Shown piece by piece: positions 29,948 through 38,662 of a stretch of DNA of 64,000 nucleotides (position 1 is the stretch's first letter; each line of letters opens with the position of its first letter). Both the position numbers and the translations under genes were made by a program. The stretch comes from Anaerolineae bacterium (GTDB lineage: Bacteria; Chloroflexota; Anaerolineae; Aggregatilineales; Phototrophicaceae). Below the pieces are notes generated by a model, which worked only from the letters and a program-made list of their open reading frames with translations, was not told the origin of the DNA and did not search any database. The stretch spans positions 22,431-86,430 of the forward strand of contig JAJEAA010000007.1 in assembly GCA_022824365.1 (NCBI GenBank), written 5' to 3'.

Positions 29948-30794
29948 ATCAATTCGGATCGCCGCGGACAGCGTCTGTGACTTGCCGGCGGAGTTAAGGG
30001 ACGCGCTTGGGGTCCACATAATCCCGACCTATGTCAATATCGGCGGAGAGAGTATCGCCGATGACGGCCGGCAATTGGACCGCGCCCGCTTCTATCGCGA
30101 ACTGCCCAAAATGGAATCCCAGCCGACTACCGCCGCCCCTTCCCCGGGCGATGCCGCTTCCTTTTATCGCGAAATACTTGCAGCGGGCGTCGACGAGATC
30201 ATCTCGATTCATGTGACCGAAACTCTGAGCGCAACGCTTAACGCGATGCGCCTCGGCGCGGAGGCGGTCGACAGCGACCGAATCACGCTGGTGGATAGTC
30301 GTCAACTGACATTTGGGATGGGCATGCAGGTCTGGGTGGCGGCCGAACTGGCTAAAGCGGGCGCTGACCGCGATTCAATCCTGGCCGCGATCGAACAGGT
30401 GTGCCGCCACAGCAAAGTATACGCCATCATCGATTCGATGGAATATCTGCGCCGCAGCGGACGCGTCAATGCGCTTGCCGCAAGCCTGGGCAGCATGCTG
30501 AGAATCAAACCGGTCATCGCCGTCGAATCGGGCGAAGTGTCATCCATCGGGCGACTGCGCACCTGGACGCGCGCCGAGCAGCGACTGCGGGACTTGGTCC
30601 ACGAGCAAACGCCGCTTGACCGGCTCGCGATTCTGCATGTCGCCAATCGCCTTGGCGCGGAAAAATTCTTGAAGTCCATACAAGATATCGCGCCATCTGA
30701 TACACTGGTCATCGAAACAACGCCGACAATCGGCACACATATCGGACCCGGTTCGATCGGCGTGGCGACACTGAACCGCAACTGGAGGCAATAA
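29937..30794 (+). CDS. fakB: DegV/FakB family fatty-acid-binding protein (second of two)
   Basis: A 285-residue DegV protein with standard features: RIAADSVCDLP at the N-terminus, PTTAAPSPGDA (phosphate/fatty-acid site), ISIHVTETLSATLNA, VVDS-type switch (TLVDSRQL) and the final THIGPGSIGV. It overlaps the preceding degV by 11 nt and is followed by recG after 3 nt. Upstream in-frame codons (to 29628) are antisense-like and are excluded by the overlap and the family start. Two FakBs with different sequences suggest two lipid classes. Confidence 0.85.
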   Translation: MTSRSIRIAADSVCDLPAELRDALGVHIIPTYVNIGGESIADDGRQLDRARFYRELPKMESQPTTAAPSPGDAASFYREILAAGVDEIISIHVTETLSATLNAMRLGAEAVDSDRITLVDSRQLTFGMGMQVWVAAELAKAGADRDSILAAIEQVCRHSKVYAIIDSMEYLRRSGRVNALAASLGSMLRIKPVIAVESGEVSSIGRLRTWTRAEQRLRDLVHEQTPLDRLAILHVANRLGAEKFLKSIQDIAPSDTLVIETTPTIGTHIGPGSIGVATLNRNWRQ

Positions 30795-30797
30795 TCC

Positions 30798-33482
30798 ATG
30801 CCGTCAGCTTTGGAAACGCTGATAAAGATTCTGAAACTCGAACGAGATCAAGGGGCGAAGAATACCGCTGTAGTCGGCGGCTTGAGCGCCTACTCCGAGA
30901 CCTGGGAACAGCAAGCTCGTGAACAGGCTCGCCGTCCGCGCCATCAAATTCTCATCGACGAAATCGTCGATAGCCTCGCTGAATATGACGGGATTGATAC
31001 CGAAGAGGCGCGAATCGAGAGGATTAACTATCTCCTGGATCGGGTGGTGGATCGACAGAAGGCGCCGCCCAAATATCAGAATCGGCTAGGGGAATGGAAA
31101 TCCAAGATGCAGACGCGGTCCGATTCGCCCCCACGTCGTAGCTCCGGTCCACCTAGGCGCGATCACGTCGATCGGCGGCCAGCCCGTCAATCAAGAGACG
31201 GCGGCCGAAATCGATTCCACGCCTATGACAGCGCCTCTTATGATGAAGACTTCACCAGGGGACCCAGTCAAGTCCGTTTGGATATTCCGCCGATGCCAAC
31301 GCTGGACCGCCCGCCGCGGCAGCCCCGCGACGAGCAGAGCCTCGACGCGCAACTGACGATTCTGGATGATATGGATTCGCCGACTACAGAGGTCAAAGGA
31401 ATCGGCAAGGTATATGCCGAATTGTTGCAACAACTGAACCTGCTTACGATCCGCGACCTGCTTTACAGCTTGCCGCGAGATTATGTCGATTTCACGGAGC
31501 TGGTCGCGATACGAGACCTCAAGGCGGATCAAACGGCAAATGTTATCGCCACAGTCACGCACGTCAGCGCCGTTGCCGGCAACGCTGGCAGAAAAGATAT
31601 TGTCGTGGAAGTGTCTGACGCGACCGCGACCATGTCGATTCGATTCTTCAGCCAGCCATTCTTGTCCGCCAAGCTGAGACGAGGCATGCAGTTGCTCCTG
31701 CGCGGGAAGGTTCGTTATTTCCGCGATATGGCGCAGATGGCGAATCCTGAATGGGAGGAGCTTGATCTGGAGAACCTGCGCAATGTCGGTATCGTGCCGG
31801 TGTATCGCATGACTCAGGGGCTGCGTCTCCGTCACTTCCGCCGGACGATGAAAGCTGTGACCGACGCTTGGGAATCGAAAATTCCCGATCCGCTTCCTCT
31901 GCCTGTGCTGGAACGCAACGACCTGGCGGACCTGGGCTGGGCGATCAAACAGGCGCACTTCCCGAAGGGCATCGACCACATGTGTCATGCCAAGCGCCGC
32001 CTGGCCTTTGACCACCTGTTGATGCTGCAGTTGGCTCTCCTCGGCAAGCGTCGCGCCTGGCAGTCTGTTCCAGGACCGCAACTCAATGTCGATAAGGACT
32101 TTGTCAAAAAGTTCATTGAAGACGTCTTCCCGTTTGACCTGACCGGTGCCCAGATGCGCGCGGTGAGCGACTTGCAGCAAGACCTTGCCAGTTCGCTGCC
32201 CATGAATCGGCTGCTGCAAGGCGATGTCGGGTCTGGCAAGACCGCGGTGGCGTTGATAGCGCTGGCCATCGCCTTCGCCAACGGCAAGCAGTCGGTTTTG
32301 ATGGCGCCAACCGGTATCTTGGCCGAGCAACATTACCGCGCGGTCTGCGATACCTTCGCGCGGATGTCCGGCGAAAAGAAGCCGAACGTGACGTTGTTGA
32401 CCAGCGCATTAAACGCCGCCGAGCGGGACTCCGCCTACCGCGGCATCGCTGACGGCGCTATCGATATCGTAGTTGGCACGCACGCTTTGATTCAGGAGAA
32501 CCTGGAGTTTGAAGATCTGGCTGTGGCCGTCATAGATGAGCAACAGCGCTTTGGCGTCGAGCAACGGTCGCGCCTGCGCGGCAAAGGCGGCAATCCGCAT
32601 CTGCTGGTGATGTCGGCGACGCCATTCCCGCGGACCTTGGCGCTCACGTATTTCGCTGACCTGGATCTGACAATCATCGACGATAAGCCTGCCGGCCGTA
32701 AAGAAATCAAGACTTGGGTGATTGATCCCGCGGCTCGCGAGCGCCTCAACGGATTTGTCGTCGAGCAGCTCGAACAGGGACGACAAGCCTTCTACATACA
32801 TCCGCTGGTGGAAAAGTCTGAAACTGTCGAGACCGCTGCGGCTGTAGAGGCTTATGAGCAGTTGAGCCAGGTCTTCTACCGTTTCCGTGTCTGTCTCTTG
32901 CACGGAAGGATGAATGCCGCCGAAAAGGACGAGTTAATGTCCGATTTCGCCGCCGGGAAATACGATGTCATGGTGACGACATCGGTGGCCGAAGTCGGCG
33001 TTGATGCGCCAAACGCCAGCGTCATCGTGATTGACGGCGCCAATCGCTTCGGCTTGGCATCTTTGCATCAGTTTCGCGGGCGGGTTGGCCGGGCTGACCA
33101 TCAGTCCTATTGCTTCCTGATTCCGGATAGCTCGACCGAGATCAGCATTGACCGCATCCGCGCCGTCCAAGCCGGAGACCTCAGCGCAAGCGACTTGTCC
33201 ATCGCGGAGCAGCGGCTTGCCGCCCTGGAGGAAACTAATGATGGCTTCGTCCTGGCCGACCGGGACTGGCAACTGCGCGGCACGGGCGAATTGATCGGCA
33301 CACGGCAGAGCGGGCGCTTCAAGCTTGACTTGCTGGACCCGGCTTTTGCCGATCTGGCAGCCACCGCGCAGCAGGAAGCGCTGACGCTCTACGAAGAAGA
33401 CCCTGCCCTCAAGCAGCCCGAGCACCGGCTGCTCGCCCGGTTTGTAAGGCAGCATTATCCGGTGGCGGGTGACTTCAGCTAA
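30798..33482 (+). CDS. recG: ATP-dependent DNA helicase RecG
   Basis: Superfamily 2 helicase that remodels stalled forks and Holliday junctions. The 894-residue protein has an extra N-terminal part (about 190 residues) with an Arg-rich, disordered segment (about 95-135) before the wedge domain (SLPRDYVDFTEL, about 225), then GDVGSGKTAVA (Walker A), MSATPFPRTLAL, VGTHALIQE, LLHGRM, TTSVAEVGVDAPNA and QFRGRVGR. The motif II here reads DEQQ instead of the usual DEQH. The start fits the 3-nt gap after degV and is slightly longer than average. Confidence 0.93.
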   Translation: MPSALETLIKILKLERDQGAKNTAVVGGLSAYSETWEQQAREQARRPRHQILIDEIVDSLAEYDGIDTEEARIERINYLLDRVVDRQKAPPKYQNRLGEWKSKMQTRSDSPPRRSSGPPRRDHVDRRPARQSRDGGRNRFHAYDSASYDEDFTRGPSQVRLDIPPMPTLDRPPRQPRDEQSLDAQLTILDDMDSPTTEVKGIGKVYAELLQQLNLLTIRDLLYSLPRDYVDFTELVAIRDLKADQTANVIATVTHVSAVAGNAGRKDIVVEVSDATATMSIRFFSQPFLSAKLRRGMQLLLRGKVRYFRDMAQMANPEWEELDLENLRNVGIVPVYRMTQGLRLRHFRRTMKAVTDAWESKIPDPLPLPVLERNDLADLGWAIKQAHFPKGIDHMCHAKRRLAFDHLLMLQLALLGKRRAWQSVPGPQLNVDKDFVKKFIEDVFPFDLTGAQMRAVSDLQQDLASSLPMNRLLQGDVGSGKTAVALIALAIAFANGKQSVLMAPTGILAEQHYRAVCDTFARMSGEKKPNVTLLTSALNAAERDSAYRGIADGAIDIVVGTHALIQENLEFEDLAVAVIDEQQRFGVEQRSRLRGKGGNPHLLVMSATPFPRTLALTYFADLDLTIIDDKPAGRKEIKTWVIDPAARERLNGFVVEQLEQGRQAFYIHPLVEKSETVETAAAVEAYEQLSQVFYRFRVCLLHGRMNAAEKDELMSDFAAGKYDVMVTTSVAEVGVDAPNASVIVIDGANRFGLASLHQFRGRVGRADHQSYCFLIPDSSTEISIDRIRAVQAGDLSASDLSIAEQRLAALEETNDGFVLADRDWQLRGTGELIGTRQSGRFKLDLLDPAFADLAATAQQEALTLYEEDPALKQPEHRLLARFVRQHYPVAGDFS

Positions 33483-33522
33483 AGCGGAGACGATACTGCC
33501 GCGAGGCGAAACCGCCGCTTTT
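33481..33522 (+). terminator. Possible terminator after recG
   Basis: A hairpin GGCG-AAAC-CGCC (33505-33516), possibly extended by AAAGCGG (33481-33487) with CCGCTTT (33515-33521), is followed by GCTTTT. Moderate T-run. Confidence 0.35.
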
Positions 33523-33677
33523 CTCCAGCCCCAGGATGCTATTCTGGCACGAGACATACAGCAAGCCCCCAAGCAGCGTCTGGGCGCGTTTTCCCGCGAA
33601 CAGACCGCCGTAAACCTACAGCAAACATGCCATTCCAACAGGCAAGCGCTTTAATTGGAAATCTGCTTGCGTATTGG

Positions 33678-33707
33678 TTGGCGCGAATTTCTGACTGCTA
33701 CTACAAT
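33678..33707 (+). promoter_or_regulatory. Predicted promoter of coaD
   Basis: TTGGCG (33678-33683), an 18-bp spacer and TACAAT (33702-33707), about 26 nt before the coaD start. Confidence 0.45.
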
Positions 33708-33732
33708 GCGCTGGTAGCGCGGGAGAGAAGGA

Positions 33733-34224
33733 ATGGCAGGACGCGGAATTGCGCTTTATCCAGCATCGCTTGACCCAATTCACTACGGACACATCGATGT
33801 CGCTTTGCGAGCGTCTCGCCTCTTTGAAAAACTTGTCGTGGCCATTTATGCCAATCCCAACAAGAAGCGCGTACTCTTTGAAGTTGACGAGCGTGTGTCA
33901 TTTGCTCAGGAAATATTTAAGAATTACCCATCAATATCAGTGGCGAAATATAGTGTTCTCACAGTAGAATATGCGCAGTCTGTTGGCGCAGAAGCATTGA
34001 TTCGCGGTTTGAGAGTATTTGGTGATTTCGAGTTTGAGTTTCGCATGGGCATGGCAAACAAGAAACTGGCGCCTGAGTTGGAAACCATCATGATCCTCGC
34101 CGATGAGCAATACATGCACATCAGTTCGAGCACGATACGGGAAATTGCCGAGTTGGGCGGCGATGTAAGCACAATGGTCCCGCCGATTATCTCGGAAGCG
34201 CTGCGCGCAAAGTTTGGCAAGTGA
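33733..34224 (+). CDS. coaD: Phosphopantetheine adenylyltransferase
   Basis: Penultimate enzyme of CoA synthesis, transferring AMP from ATP to 4'-phosphopantetheine. The 163-residue protein has the nucleotidyltransferase motif HYGH (about residue 18) in PASLDPIHYGHIDV, RGLRVFGDFEFE in place of the usual RGLR..DFEYE, and the C-terminal ISSSTIRE. The GAGAAGG site precedes the ATG. The local sequence is somewhat more AT-rich than its neighbours. A coiled-coil protein gene follows after about 40 nt and may form an operon with it. Confidence 0.94.
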   Translation: MAGRGIALYPASLDPIHYGHIDVALRASRLFEKLVVAIYANPNKKRVLFEVDERVSFAQEIFKNYPSISVAKYSVLTVEYAQSVGAEALIRGLRVFGDFEFEFRMGMANKKLAPELETIMILADEQYMHISSSTIREIAELGGDVSTMVPPIISEALRAKFGK

Positions 34225-34265
34225 CTTCGTAAGGATTAACACGGTTTCATACGGGGAGGGTTTAG

Positions 34266-34829
34266 ATGGATATACAGCATTTGGTGGATCGATTGGAAGA
34301 CCTGGTTGACGAGGGACGGCACCTCTTCGGTACCAAGTACACGATGGTAGACGAAGAGCGCGCCCTGGAAATCATCGACCAGATGCGGATATCGATTCCG
34401 GAGGAGATTGAGAAAGCGGCGCGGACAATTCAACAGCGCGACCGAGTCCTGGCGGAAGCCAACGAAGAGGCGGCCCGCATCGTGCAGCAGGCGCGTCAAC
34501 ACAGCGAAGATCTGATCGACGAACAAGAAATGGTCAAGCAAGCCAAAGTTCGCGCGGAATTTGTTGTGGAGCAAGCCAAGATTGAAGCGCAGAAGATCAC
34601 GCAAGAAGCTGATGAATATGTCCTCGTTCAACTCAGCCAGCTTGAGCAGCGCTTCGCCATGACGCTCGATGAAATCCGCAACGGCATCCAACTGATGCAA
34701 TACCAGGAGCCAGTAGCGGTTGAGGCCGAGCCGGAAATGCAACCGGTAGCCGCGCCGAGCAGCGAAGAAAATAGCGACCCAATCAGCTTTGACCGTCCGG
34801 TTCAGGCGCCAATGGGCAGCCGCATCTAA
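34266..34829 (+). CDS. Coiled-coil protein linked to coaD, function unknown
   Basis: A 187-residue soluble protein, mostly alpha-helical and rich in Glu, Gln, Ala and Arg. Residues about 45-150 have a heptad-like pattern (IEKAARTIQQRDRVLAEANE, ARIVQQARQHSEDLIDE) typical of a coiled coil; the helix resembles F0 subunit b or DivIVA-like proteins only in composition. The C-terminal 40 residues are acidic and Pro-rich, likely disordered. There is no membrane segment. The gene lies about 40 nt after coaD and ends in a strong terminator. I do not recognise the family. Confidence 0.75.
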   Translation: MDIQHLVDRLEDLVDEGRHLFGTKYTMVDEERALEIIDQMRISIPEEIEKAARTIQQRDRVLAEANEEAARIVQQARQHSEDLIDEQEMVKQAKVRAEFVVEQAKIEAQKITQEADEYVLVQLSQLEQRFAMTLDEIRNGIQLMQYQEPVAVEAEPEMQPVAAPSSEENSDPISFDRPVQAPMGSRI

Positions 34830-34858
34830 ACCATCCAACTCCAGATTTCAGCACACTG

Positions 34859-34891
34859 CAGACATCACTTCAGCGATGTCTGTTTGTGTTT
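34859..34891 (+). terminator. Rho-independent terminator after the coaD operon
   Basis: CAGACATC (34859-34866) pairs with GATGTCTG (34875-34882) around an 8-nt loop and is followed by TTTGTGTTT. Confidence 0.85.
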
Positions 34892-34905
34892 CACTGAACT
34901 GATTT

Positions 34906-34914
34906 TGTTATAAT
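34906..34914 (+). promoter_or_regulatory. Predicted extended -10 promoter of the comEC pair
   Basis: TGTTATAAT: a perfect TATAAT (34909-34914) with an extended TGn, about 36 nt before the ATG. The -35 region is poor, as is common for this promoter class. Confidence 0.5.
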
Positions 34915-34949
34915 CCAGTTATCGGCCAGTTATTGTTCTCATTTGCTTC

Positions 34950-36515
34950 ATGCGTTTGATCATCATCGCTGTGGCTTGGGCGCTGGGAATCAGTCTTGCG
35001 CGAGCCCTGCCAACTATCGAAACCCTGACCTGGATCGCCACGCTGGCGTTTGCGGCTTTATGCGCGCTGGCGCTCCGGAAGAAGGCGATGCGCAATCTGC
35101 CGTTAATTCTGCTAGTTGTCGCCGCCGGCGCAGCCCGCCAGTCGCTGGTCCCGCGCTCTAGCGAGATCGCTGCTTTTAACGGCTTTACGGGAACGATTAC
35201 CGGAATCGTTCCCGCCGAGCCGGTCCTGCGCGAAGATCGCGTCCAGATTCGCCTGGACGTGGAGTCGGTCTTCGTCAACAACGAGACCCTATCCTCAAGC
35301 GGTCTTGTCCTGGTAGAAGCCTATGGCAGCGAGGATATCGCTTACGGTGATCGGGTCCGCGCGACCGGCGCGCTTGATCCGCCCGGCGCGGGCGACGCCT
35401 TCTCCTATGCCGACTACCTGGGACGGCAAGGCGTCTTCACGATTATGCGCAACGCGGGCTTGGAGGTTATCGGCGAGGGCGCGGGCGCGCCGCTGGTGGT
35501 CCCGCTGCTGGAATTGAAGCAAATCGTTCGTGGCGTCATCGAGAGCGGGCTGCCCGAACCGCAAGCCGGCCTGTTGACCGGAATCCTGCTCGGCGATGAA
35601 CGCGGGATTTCGTCCGAGCTGGAAGCCGCCTTCGATCGCGTCGGCGCCTCGCATGTCATCGCGATCAGCGGCTTCAACATGGTGATCGTCAGCGCCATCG
35701 TCTTGCGCATGTTTTCCAGCGCGGCCGGTGAAAGGAACTCTGTCGCCAGCATCTGCGCGATCCTGGTCGTAGCGATGTATTCGCTCTTTGTCGGCGCCAG
35801 CCCGGGAATTCTCCGCGCCGCCTTGATGAGCGGCTTGCTCATTATCGGCAATCAACTCAGGCGCAGGACTTTCCTGCCGACATCGCTGGCCTGCGCTGCC
35901 TTGGCGCTTTCATTTCTTGATCCGAACGTTCTGCTGGACATCGGCTTTCAACTCAGCTTCTTTGCTGTCCTGGGATTGGGTCTCTTTGTCGATCCGCTTT
36001 CGGCCAGGTTCGAGGCGCTGCTGGAAAGCGCCCTGCCCTCTCAAATCGCAAAGCCGATCCACAGTTTTCTGAATGAGCCGCTTATCGTCTCCTTCGCGGC
36101 GCAAATCACGATCTTGCCGCTGACCATTCTCTATTTCGGACGCTTGTCGCTTGTGTCGCTGCCGGTCAACCTGCTGATCGTGCCGATGCAATCGGCGCTG
36201 CTGATTCTTGGTTTCGTCGCCGTTGCCGCATACATCTTCGCGCCCGTGATCGGGACGCTGTTCTTTTGGGCGGAACTCGTCTGCCTCTCGTGGACGATCG
36301 CTGTTGTCCGCGCTTTCGCTCAGTTCGAGTTTGCCGAGGTCCTCGTTGACCTGGATGGACGACTGATTCAACTCTACTATTTGCTATTGATAGGATTCGC
36401 CATGATTCATGCTGCTCGTCCACCGATCTGGAGGCGACTGGAAGCCTTCGTCCGCCGGCACACGGTTGCGCTTGTGGCAAGCGGCTTCGGTCTGCTTTCG
36501 CTCATCTTGATGTGA
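34950..36515 (+). CDS. comEC: ComEC/Rec2-like DNA uptake channel protein, membrane part
   Basis: Inner-membrane protein of natural transformation thought to pass single-stranded DNA into the cytoplasm. The 521-residue protein has an N-terminal hydrophobic region, an OB-like soluble domain (FTGTITGIVPAEPV, nt about 35180-35460) and the competence domain with DERGISSELEAAFDRVGASHVIAISGFNM, then many hydrophobic helices. The C-terminal metallo-beta-lactamase-like domain found in most ComEC proteins is absent here and is encoded by the next gene after 3 nt. Other com genes are not in the window. Confidence 0.85.
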   Translation: MRLIIIAVAWALGISLARALPTIETLTWIATLAFAALCALALRKKAMRNLPLILLVVAAGAARQSLVPRSSEIAAFNGFTGTITGIVPAEPVLREDRVQIRLDVESVFVNNETLSSSGLVLVEAYGSEDIAYGDRVRATGALDPPGAGDAFSYADYLGRQGVFTIMRNAGLEVIGEGAGAPLVVPLLELKQIVRGVIESGLPEPQAGLLTGILLGDERGISSELEAAFDRVGASHVIAISGFNMVIVSAIVLRMFSSAAGERNSVASICAILVVAMYSLFVGASPGILRAALMSGLLIIGNQLRRRTFLPTSLACAALALSFLDPNVLLDIGFQLSFFAVLGLGLFVDPLSARFEALLESALPSQIAKPIHSFLNEPLIVSFAAQITILPLTILYFGRLSLVSLPVNLLIVPMQSALLILGFVAVAAYIFAPVIGTLFFWAELVCLSWTIAVVRAFAQFEFAEVLVDLDGRLIQLYYLLLIGFAMIHAARPPIWRRLEAFVRRHTVALVASGFGLLSLILM

Positions 36516-36518
36516 GCG

Positions 36519-37322
36519 ATGGCGCTCAGCCGCCCCGATGGTCAATTGCACCTCTGGTTCCTCGATGTTGGTCATAGCAACGCCGTGCTCATGCAGACCC
36601 CGGACGGCGCGCATGTGCTGATCGATGGCGGACGTTACCCGACGCGCCTGCTGACGGCAATCGGCGATAGGCTTCCTTACTATGATCGTGAGATTGAAAT
36701 CCTCGTCATTAGCCATCCGGACGAATGGGATATCGCCGCCCTGAATACGCTGCTGCAGCGCTATGAGATTGGCGCCTGGCTCTATCACGGGCAGATCAAC
36801 CGCGGAGACGTCTTTACGGCGATAAAAGATCGCCTGAAGCAATCGGATGCCGAAGCGGTCGAAGCGCGCGCGGGCCACACTGTGACCTTCAATGACGGCG
36901 CGATGATAGAAGTGCTGCATCCGCCGGCCGCGCCGATGATCAGCGGCAAGCTTGGCGACGGCGTCATAACGCTGCGCGTGACCTATGGCGATGTCTCGTT
37001 CTTGCTCACATCCGATCTGAGCGACGCCGCGCAAAGAGCCATGCTGGAGCGCGGCATTTCGCCGGTTGCGACCGTGATGCAGATACCGCAACACGGCAGC
37101 GAGCGAGCGCTCAACGACGAGTTCCTCAAACAGGTTCAGCCGCAAGTCATTGTGCTGCAATCCGACGTTGCCAACCGGCGCGGCGACCCGGATCCGGATA
37201 CGCTCGCCAAATTGAAGGGGCTGCCCCTCTTCCGCACCGATAAAGGGGGCACAGTGCATATATGGACGGATGGCGCGACACTGCATGTCAATCGACAGTC
37301 CCTCAATGACACGAGAGAATGA
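36519..37322 (+). CDS. Metallo-beta-lactamase-fold protein, ComEC C-terminal-like, degenerate
   Basis: A 267-residue soluble protein that matches the C-terminal domain of ComEC (WFLDVGHSNAVLM, LIDGGRYPTRLL, SLT-like LLTSDLSDAAQ, IPQHGSERALNDEFLKQVQPQVIVLQS). It starts 3 nt after the comEC stop, so ComEC is split into two proteins. The metal-binding motif, HxxxDH in active family members, reads SHPDEWDIAAL, lacking the histidine and its Asp-His partner. Enzymatic activity is therefore doubtful. A sequencing error joining the two would require more than one change, as the stop is clean. Confidence 0.8.
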   Translation: MALSRPDGQLHLWFLDVGHSNAVLMQTPDGAHVLIDGGRYPTRLLTAIGDRLPYYDREIEILVISHPDEWDIAALNTLLQRYEIGAWLYHGQINRGDVFTAIKDRLKQSDAEAVEARAGHTVTFNDGAMIEVLHPPAAPMISGKLGDGVITLRVTYGDVSFLLTSDLSDAAQRAMLERGISPVATVMQIPQHGSERALNDEFLKQVQPQVIVLQSDVANRRGDPDPDTLAKLKGLPLFRTDKGGTVHIWTDGATLHVNRQSLNDTRE

Positions 37323-37358
37323 TGGCTCCCTCGTGTCAGGTTATTTGGCGCGAAAATC

Positions 37359-38561
37359 CTAGTAGCTGATATCGATGTGCTGTCGAGACGCGGCCGACTC
37401 CAGAATGGCGTCGCAGATGACAGCGTTGCGATAGCCATCAAGGAAAGTAGCGCCATAGGGCGCGACATCGTTGTCACTGACGATGGCGTCAAAGAAGTGA
37501 TGGAATTCGTGCACGAAGCTGTGCTCCCAGCCGATGATATGTCCGTGCGGCCACCAGTTCTCCCAGTAAGGATGGTGCGCTTCGGTGACCAGCACGTTGT
37601 GGAAGCCCTGAGTCGTATCCGGTTGTTCGCCTTTCCAGAAGACATTCAGCTCGTTCAAACGTTCGAGGTTGAAGTGGATCGAGCCGTTCTCGGCGTTAAT
37701 CTCGAAGGAGTTGAAGTTCTTGCGGCCTTGCGCGAAGCGGGTCGCTTCGACGGTGCCGAGGGCGCCATTTTCAAAGTCGAGCAAAGCGACGAAACCGTCA
37801 TCGACATCGGATTTCACCAAGCCGCCTGAACCATCGGGCCGCTCGGTAATCCAGGTCTGCGCCAGGCCGGAAACCGCTTTCGGCTCGCCGACCAGGAAAC
37901 GCGCCAGATCAATGATGTGCGCGCCCAGGTCGCCCAAAGCGCCGCTGCCGGCGATGTCCTTTTGGAAGCGCCAACTCGTTTCCATGGCGCGGTCCATGCC
38001 CCACTCTTGCAGATATACGGCGCGCCAGTGGTAGATCTGCCCCAGCTTGCCGCTTTCGATCAGCTTCTTCGCCTGCTGCACAGCCGGGACGAAGCGGTAG
38101 TTGAAGGCGACCATGTGCTTGACGCCGGCGCTTTCGACCGCATCCAGCATGGACTTGGCTTCGGGGGCGGTACGCGCCAAGGGCTTCTCGCAGAAGACAT
38201 GTTTGCCGGCTTGGGCGGCAGCGATGCAGGGCTCGGCATGGGCATCATTGGGACCGCCATTGTCGAGCACATCGACAGCGTCATTGGCGAGCATATCGCG
38301 CCAGTCGGTGTAGGCGTTTTCATAGCCGAAGCGTCCCGCCGCGTCGTTTACCGCAGCCTCGTTACGGCCCGCAATGCCGACAAGACGCGGTATCGCGACC
38401 GGCGGATACATCATGTAGGGGATCGTTTTGAAGGCGTTGGTATGCGCCTTGCCCATAAAGGCATAACCCAGCATGCCGATGCCGATTTCAGGCGCGTCGG
38501 CGGCGCTGCCGCTGGCAGCCATACTGGTGAAGGAGCTGCTCACTTGTTTCTCGTCAGCCAT
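37359..38561 (-). CDS. Gfo/Idh/MocA family NAD(P)-dependent oxidoreductase
   Basis: Dehydrogenase of sugars or cyclitols, 400 residues. The N-terminal Rossmann domain starts IGIGMLGYAFMGKAHTNAF; HVFCEKPLA (about residue 125) contains the conserved lysine of the EKP motif. The C-terminal domain has AMETSWRFQKDIAGSGALGDLGAHIIDLARFL, typical of the family with its catalytic Asp/His. It is downstream of a sugar-isomerase-like gene, transcribed in the same direction, with a palindromic repeat in the gap. Inositol-type or glycosidic sugar oxidation is likely; the substrate is unknown. Confidence 0.85.
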   Translation of the reverse strand: MADEKQVSSSFTSMAASGSAADAPEIGIGMLGYAFMGKAHTNAFKTIPYMMYPPVAIPRLVGIAGRNEAAVNDAAGRFGYENAYTDWRDMLANDAVDVLDNGGPNDAHAEPCIAAAQAGKHVFCEKPLARTAPEAKSMLDAVESAGVKHMVAFNYRFVPAVQQAKKLIESGKLGQIYHWRAVYLQEWGMDRAMETSWRFQKDIAGSGALGDLGAHIIDLARFLVGEPKAVSGLAQTWITERPDGSGGLVKSDVDDGFVALLDFENGALGTVEATRFAQGRKNFNSFEINAENGSIHFNLERLNELNVFWKGEQPDTTQGFHNVLVTEAHHPYWENWWPHGHIIGWEHSFVHEFHHFFDAIVSDNDVAPYGATFLDGYRNAVICDAILESAASRQHIDISY

Positions 38562-38596
38562 TGTTTTTCTCCTGAATCTGTAAGTTTAGCAAGGGC

Positions 38597-38617
38597 GGGC
38601 GAGCCAATGACTCGCCC
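38597..38617. repeat. REP-like palindrome, copy 2
   Basis: GGGCGAGCC-AAT-GACTCGCCC, an imperfect 9-bp inverted repeat with the same AAT loop as the element at 2726-2746 and the same CCTACA flank. It stands between the sugar-isomerase-like gene and the Gfo/Idh/MocA gene. Confidence 0.65.
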
Positions 38618-38662
38618 CTACAGCTGCACTTGGCGATAGTCTTGACAGGCCCGACCGGGATT

